A stretch of DNA of 19,946 nt, from positions 1-19,946 of the forward strand of contig JAISWV010000265.1 of assembly GCA_031270755.1 (NCBI GenBank), given 5' to 3'. A model generated the notes under the pieces. It was not told where the DNA came from and did no database searches. It worked only from the letters and a program-made list of their open reading frames with translations. The position numbers and the translations under genes were made by a program. Numbering within the stretch: position 1 is the first letter of the stretch; each line of letters begins with the position of its first letter. This document shows positions 17,185-19,946 of the stretch, in pieces. Source of the DNA: Synergistaceae bacterium (GTDB taxonomy: Bacteria; Synergistota; Synergistia; Synergistales; Aminobacteriaceae).

Positions 17185-17430
17185 CTATATCTCCATCCAA
17201 CTATCCCAGTCGCCGTTGAGTTCCGCATTCAGCATATCTTCCACATACGGCGCGGTTTCCAGGTAAAGATACGATTTCGGGTTTATCAGCAGCGCGAACG
17301 TCGTGGTCGTCATAAAAAATTGCAGGGCCTCCGTCACCGATAGGCTATGCGATTCGGCATAACTGTCGGCGACCTGAGCCGTTAAAGATTCAATGGCAAT
17401 GTCGATCATTCCCTCGTTGACAGCCGTCAT
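17185..17430 (-). CDS. small DUF3990-associated protein
   Basis: This is an 81-residue helical protein with SLTAQVADSYAESHSLSV, a central TEALQFFMTTTTFALLINP, and a conserved-looking YLYLETAPYVEDMLNAEL. Proteins of this form occur between DUF3990 and DUF3791 genes in gut anaerobes; I recognise the type but cannot give a firm family name. Its ATG overlaps the DUF3990 stop (ATGA), so translation is coupled. It could be the neutralising partner of the ADP-ribosyltransferase-like protein. Confidence 0.65.
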   Translation of the reverse strand: MTAVNEGMIDIAIESLTAQVADSYAESHSLSVTEALQFFMTTTTFALLINPKSYLYLETAPYVEDMLNAELNGDWDSWMEI

Positions 17431-17975
17431 CGGATTATCCTCCTGCCTCTGAATTGAAGTAGATCGGCGGCACGTTGAGAGCCGAAAAAAATTTGCGGCG
17501 GCAGTTTGCTCGGCTCGATAAGCGCGATCAGCGCGTCAATCGCTTTTTCGCTCAACACCCGGCCACCCGCTGCCGCAAGAACGGTTTGAATCGACACGCG
17601 AGTATTGTCGTTGGCGGTCGCGCCGATTACGATGTCGAAGTCGTGCCGAGGCGTTTTGCTCATACGATTGAGAACGACGAATTGCATCCATTCTCTGTCC
17701 GGCTTGGCGAACTCTTGCACGTTCAGCGTATCCATTTTCCGCAGGTCGAATTCGTAGGTATACAATAAAGGCGTGACGCTCACGTTTTTTCCGCGAAACG
17801 CATAACGTTCCTGTTCAATTTCTTTATTGCGGAGAGCAAGCCGCTCCGCGTGACGAACATCACGCGAGGTGTAGAACCCGCGCCCGAAGTCTTTGTTAAA
17901 TCTGCCGCGCGTCACGTCAATCTTGCCGAAGTCGTGGATTGAGCCGTGATACAGAGTGATGATGTTGTCCGCCAT
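17427..17975 (-). CDS. DUF3990 protein, ADP-ribosyltransferase-like
   Basis: This is a 182-residue protein. LYHGS at 8-12, then FNKDFGRGFYTS at 26-37 and a conserved DFDIVIGATANDN, are the hallmarks of DUF3990, which Pfam places in the ADP-ribosyl clan. The HG and GRGFYTS motifs would form the NAD site. Many such proteins act as toxins that modify a cellular target, but the substrate here is unknown. ATG 17975 was chosen because AAGGAGG lies about 12 bases upstream and the family starts right at the YHGS strand; the frame is open further upstream without support. The next gene overlaps by four bases. The cassette is flanked by the 96-bp direct repeats. Confidence 0.8.
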   Translation of the reverse strand: MADNIITLYHGSIHDFGKIDVTRGRFNKDFGRGFYTSRDVRHAERLALRNKEIEQERYAFRGKNVSVTPLLYTYEFDLRKMDTLNVQEFAKPDREWMQFVVLNRMSKTPRHDFDIVIGATANDNTRVSIQTVLAAAGGRVLSEKAIDALIALIEPSKLPPQIFFGSQRAADLLQFRGRRIIR

Positions 17976-18203
17976 AGCGAACGGATTCCTCCTTACATAA
18001 AACATAAAGATAACGCGTATCCGTCCAAGCTCCAGGGACTGCGCCAAAAGGCGATACTTCAATTTACGTAATAATTTCCCCAGCCCCACCATTATTGTAA
18101 TCCCCCACTGCGGCGGCTTCAATATTTCTCGATTTGGATATTTCGCCGAATCTAATGAATGCCCTGGACACCCCGTACCGTCCCGAATCGGCTTTGGAAA
18201 ATC

Positions 18204-18308
18204 TCAAAGCGGTGTCCATTCGCCGTAAGCGGCATACGCAGTCTTCGTCAATACAAACGCGCTCGACAACAAAACTAAAGCCAACAATACTGTTCGTATG
18301 GAGATCAT
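18204..18308 (-). pseudogene. signal-peptide module B with frame-broken mature part
   Basis: ATG at 18308, with AGAGGG nine bases upstream, opens a 34-residue peptide: LLALVLLSSAFVL core, cleavage site AYA|AYGEWTPL, then TGA at 18204-18206. It is the twin of the peptide at 16771-16866. A second frame starting inside it and shifted by one base continues from LRFSKADSG to AVGDYNNGGAGEIIT and ends at 18064. That is the likely original mature part, now separated by a one-base deletion near 18205-18210. The end recalls an FG-GAP-like repeat, but only weakly. Confidence 0.5.
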
Positions 18309-18320
18309 GAGAAAGACCCT
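18225..18320. repeat. 96-bp direct repeat, copy B (signal-peptide module)
   Basis: This is the partner of 16783-16878 with 90 of 96 bases identical, including the ribosome-binding region and the whole signal peptide. Four of the six differences are silent in the signal-peptide frame. Confidence 0.95.
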
Positions 18321-18390
18321 CTTTATGTTGGGGGTTCAGTGCCGCCATCACAGCATGTTACTGAGAAACGACGCGGCGCGACTATCTAAA

Positions 18391-18411
18391 CTCAAAGGGA
18401 AATCCTTTGAG
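18391..18411. promoter_or_regulatory. palindrome before the RHH gene
   Basis: CTCAAAGG (18391-18398) and CCTTTGAG (18404-18411) form a perfect 8-bp inverted repeat around GAAAT. Its right arm overlaps the GAGGG that is the likely ribosome binding site of the RHH gene starting at 18425. Ribbon-helix-helix repressors often bind such palindromes in their own control region. It could also act in RNA by hiding the ribosome binding site. Confidence 0.5.
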
Positions 18412-18424
18412 GGTCGGCTTTGGT

Positions 18425-18652
18425 ATGATAAATAAAGTTAAAGAAAACAGCACACGGCGCGTTCGAATCCACCGTCAGAAGATGAAGGCTGACGGTTTCA
18501 AGAGTGTTTACGTCTCCATCACCCCCGAACATAAAGACATTCTCGACAAGCTCTGCAAAAGTCTGAACATCTCCCAGGCTTCCCTCATTTCTTATTTGCT
18601 GGACTGTGCCCTGGACCAAACCCTTCCCAACATCGACGAACCCTTTTCATGA
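18425..18652 (+). CDS. ribbon-helix-helix (CopG-like) DNA-binding protein
   Basis: This is a 75-residue protein. The basic N-terminal part MINKVKENSTRRVRIHRQKM is followed by a beta strand FKSVYVSITPE and two helices, HKDILDKLCKSLN and QASLISYLLDCAL, the layout of CopG/RHH regulators. Such dimers bind short palindromes and often repress their own gene, plasmid functions or antitoxin operons. ATG 18425 has GAGGG about 11 bases upstream, partly inside the palindrome at 18391-18411. It stands alone and is divergent from signal-peptide module B, so it could control that promoter region on both sides. Confidence 0.7.
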   Translation: MINKVKENSTRRVRIHRQKMKADGFKSVYVSITPEHKDILDKLCKSLNISQASLISYLLDCALDQTLPNIDEPFS

Positions 18653-18863
18653 GGGCGTCGTCAATCGACTTGAAAAGCGTTACGTGGAACACTGCCAATC
18701 GTGGCATATTGCTTGTTTTTTGCTATTCCAACTTTAGGCTTTTTATCTTGATTACTATAAAGACTCGAGGGCTCGGAGTCCAATGCAGTTGATCGTTTAT
18801 TGCTAGATCCGGGTTCTTGGGGTATATTCTCTTGAAGCAAGCTTTGGGGAAGGCAGAGAGGCG

Positions 18864-19946
18864 ATGAGTTCTTTTAAACTGACGCCGGACACGATGGCGC
18901 GCCTGACGGCGCAATTCGAGGCTTTTCGGTCGGACCGCGAAAAAATTCACGATCTGTTGGGGGAGTACGTCGCCGATTACCGTTCTTTCAGAGGAACGGC
19001 CTTGGCAAGGCAGGAGTATCTGCGGGAGAAATACGCCGTCCGCGCCCCCAACCTCACCCATCTCGTCTTCGACGCGGACGGGGAGATCTACTGGGGCGCG
19101 GCGGACATTGCCATTCTCCTGGGCCGGGACTCCACCACTGTCACGAGAATGATGCGCAAAATCGAAACCTTCGGCGGCTGGCGCTCGCGGCTCTTCGAAC
19201 TGCGCAAGCCGTCGGGACCGGGCGCGTATGCCTACAAGAAAGAGATTTTCGACTTCATCATCGATTTTTACGAGGAAGAATATCTGCAGCGGTTTGTCGC
19301 GCCGCGCAGGGGAAGCGCCGTCGGCGAAGAAGAAAAGGCGGAAATCTATCGCTTCTGGAACACGCTGAAACTGAGGGCTCAAAGCGACCGCGGGAGGGTT
19401 TTGCGCGACGGCGTCATCGACGCGCCGGAGGAGCTGCCGGAGCTTCCTCCTCCGACTCTGATGGAGATGCTGCGCCTGATCGCCGGCAAAATGTTCAACG
19501 TCAAGATGGGCGCTTTTTTCACGGTACTGTTCGCTTTCTGCTACGAGCTGTCCCGACGTTGGAATTTTCTTTATCTGTGGATGCCCGTCTTCTTTGCTGC
19601 CGTTTTCGCCGCCTGCCTCTTTGGGATACGGCGGGGAAAATTCAACCTCGACCGCTTGGCCAGTGTGGGCGCGGGGGCCTTGCTGTTTTGTTTTCTATGG
19701 GTCGTGGGGCTGATGGCCAACGACGGCGTCATTCGCACGCCCAAGGGGCCGATTGCGGCTCCGGCCGTTTCCGAAAGAACCGAACAGAAAATCGTCATGG
19801 ACCCGCTCGTGTACGGCGGCAACGAAGGCGTCGCGTTCAACGTCGGGATCGAGGACATTCGGAACGTCAAGGAGATATTCTATCGCGTCGAGCCCCAGGA
19901 GGACTACCGCTCGACGGGGTCCATGCCCCAAACCAACCCTGCCACG
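18864..19946 (+). CDS. HTH-domain membrane protein, 3' end outside window
   Basis: An open frame of 361 codons runs to the window edge without a stop. ATG 18864 follows AGAGAGG. Residues 78-102 (WGAADIAILLGRDSTTVTRMMRKIE) form a helix-turn-helix, followed by a basic/acidic region to 195. Hydrophobic helices lie near 215-231, 235-254 and 268-285, and a non-cytoplasmic-looking region (residues 300-361, rich in VYGGNEG and VAFNVGIEDI) is cut off. The combination of an N-terminal DNA-binding domain with a membrane-spanning C-terminal half is that of one-component membrane regulators. I do not recognise the C-terminal domain. The 211 bases before it hold no gene. Confidence 0.7.
   Translation, partial: MSSFKLTPDTMARLTAQFEAFRSDREKIHDLLGEYVADYRSFRGTALARQEYLREKYAVRAPNLTHLVFDADGEIYWGAADIAILLGRDSTTVTRMMRKIETFGGWRSRLFELRKPSGPGAYAYKKEIFDFIIDFYEEEYLQRFVAPRRGSAVGEEEKAEIYRFWNTLKLRAQSDRGRVLRDGVIDAPEELPELPPPTLMEMLRLIAGKMFNVKMGAFFTVLFAFCYELSRRWNFLYLWMPVFFAAVFAACLFGIRRGKFNLDRLASVGAGALLFCFLWVVGLMANDGVIRTPKGPIAAPAVSERTEQKIVMDPLVYGGNEGVAFNVGIEDIRNVKEIFYRVEPQEDYRSTGSMPQTNPAT

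Overview
The window is about 19.9 kb of chromosome from a GC-rich anaerobe. Gene content and codon style suggest a Synergistota-like gut or oral bacterium, but no rRNA or marker gene is present, so this is a low-confidence inference. The chromosomal gene clusters are GC-rich; the intergenic stretch near 500-800 and the immunity/tandem-repeat region near 7.97-8.4 kb are visibly AT-richer.

Left part (1-7964, mostly + strand). A degenerate repeat stretch and a hairpin terminator lie beside a minus-strand tRNA-Ala(GGC). After an AT-rich, gene-free gap come three band-7/SPFH (HflK/HflC-like) genes, a heavy-metal-type P-type ATPase, a 5'-truncated NodB-type polysaccharide deacetylase and a small hydrolase-like remnant. 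The first two SPFH genes and the ATPase each need single-base corrections at runs of G or C to restore the family reading frame (four sites). The third SPFH gene has lost its N-terminal anchor and lies in frame behind the second gene's stop codon. The layout suggests an SPFH-scaffolded metal pump that is decaying, or an assembly with indel errors.

Centre (8070-16535, minus strand). A long run of intact genes reads, in order of transcription: membrane-anchored Hsp70-Sel1 protein, its tandem paralogue lacking the anchor, a 1217-residue HerA/DUF87-type ATPase with a glycine-rich hydrophobic segment, a small protein ending in a PD-(D/E)XK-like nuclease toxin domain, and a putative immunity protein whose end runs through a 21-bp tandem repeat. 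This chaperone-pump-toxin-immunity order is the most interesting unit in the window. It could be a toxin export or activation system, or a defence module.

Right part (16663-18411, minus strand). A compact cassette of DUF3990 (ADP-ribosyl clan), a partner protein and DUF3791 is flanked by two 96-bp direct repeats that are 94% identical. Each repeat encodes the same Sec signal peptide. One is fused to a small CxxC zinc-ribbon-like mature part interrupted by an in-frame TGA, the other to a frame-broken mature part. The far right (+ strand) has a ribbon-helix-helix regulator preceded by a palindrome that touches its ribosome binding site, and the start of a large HTH-plus-membrane protein that runs off the window.
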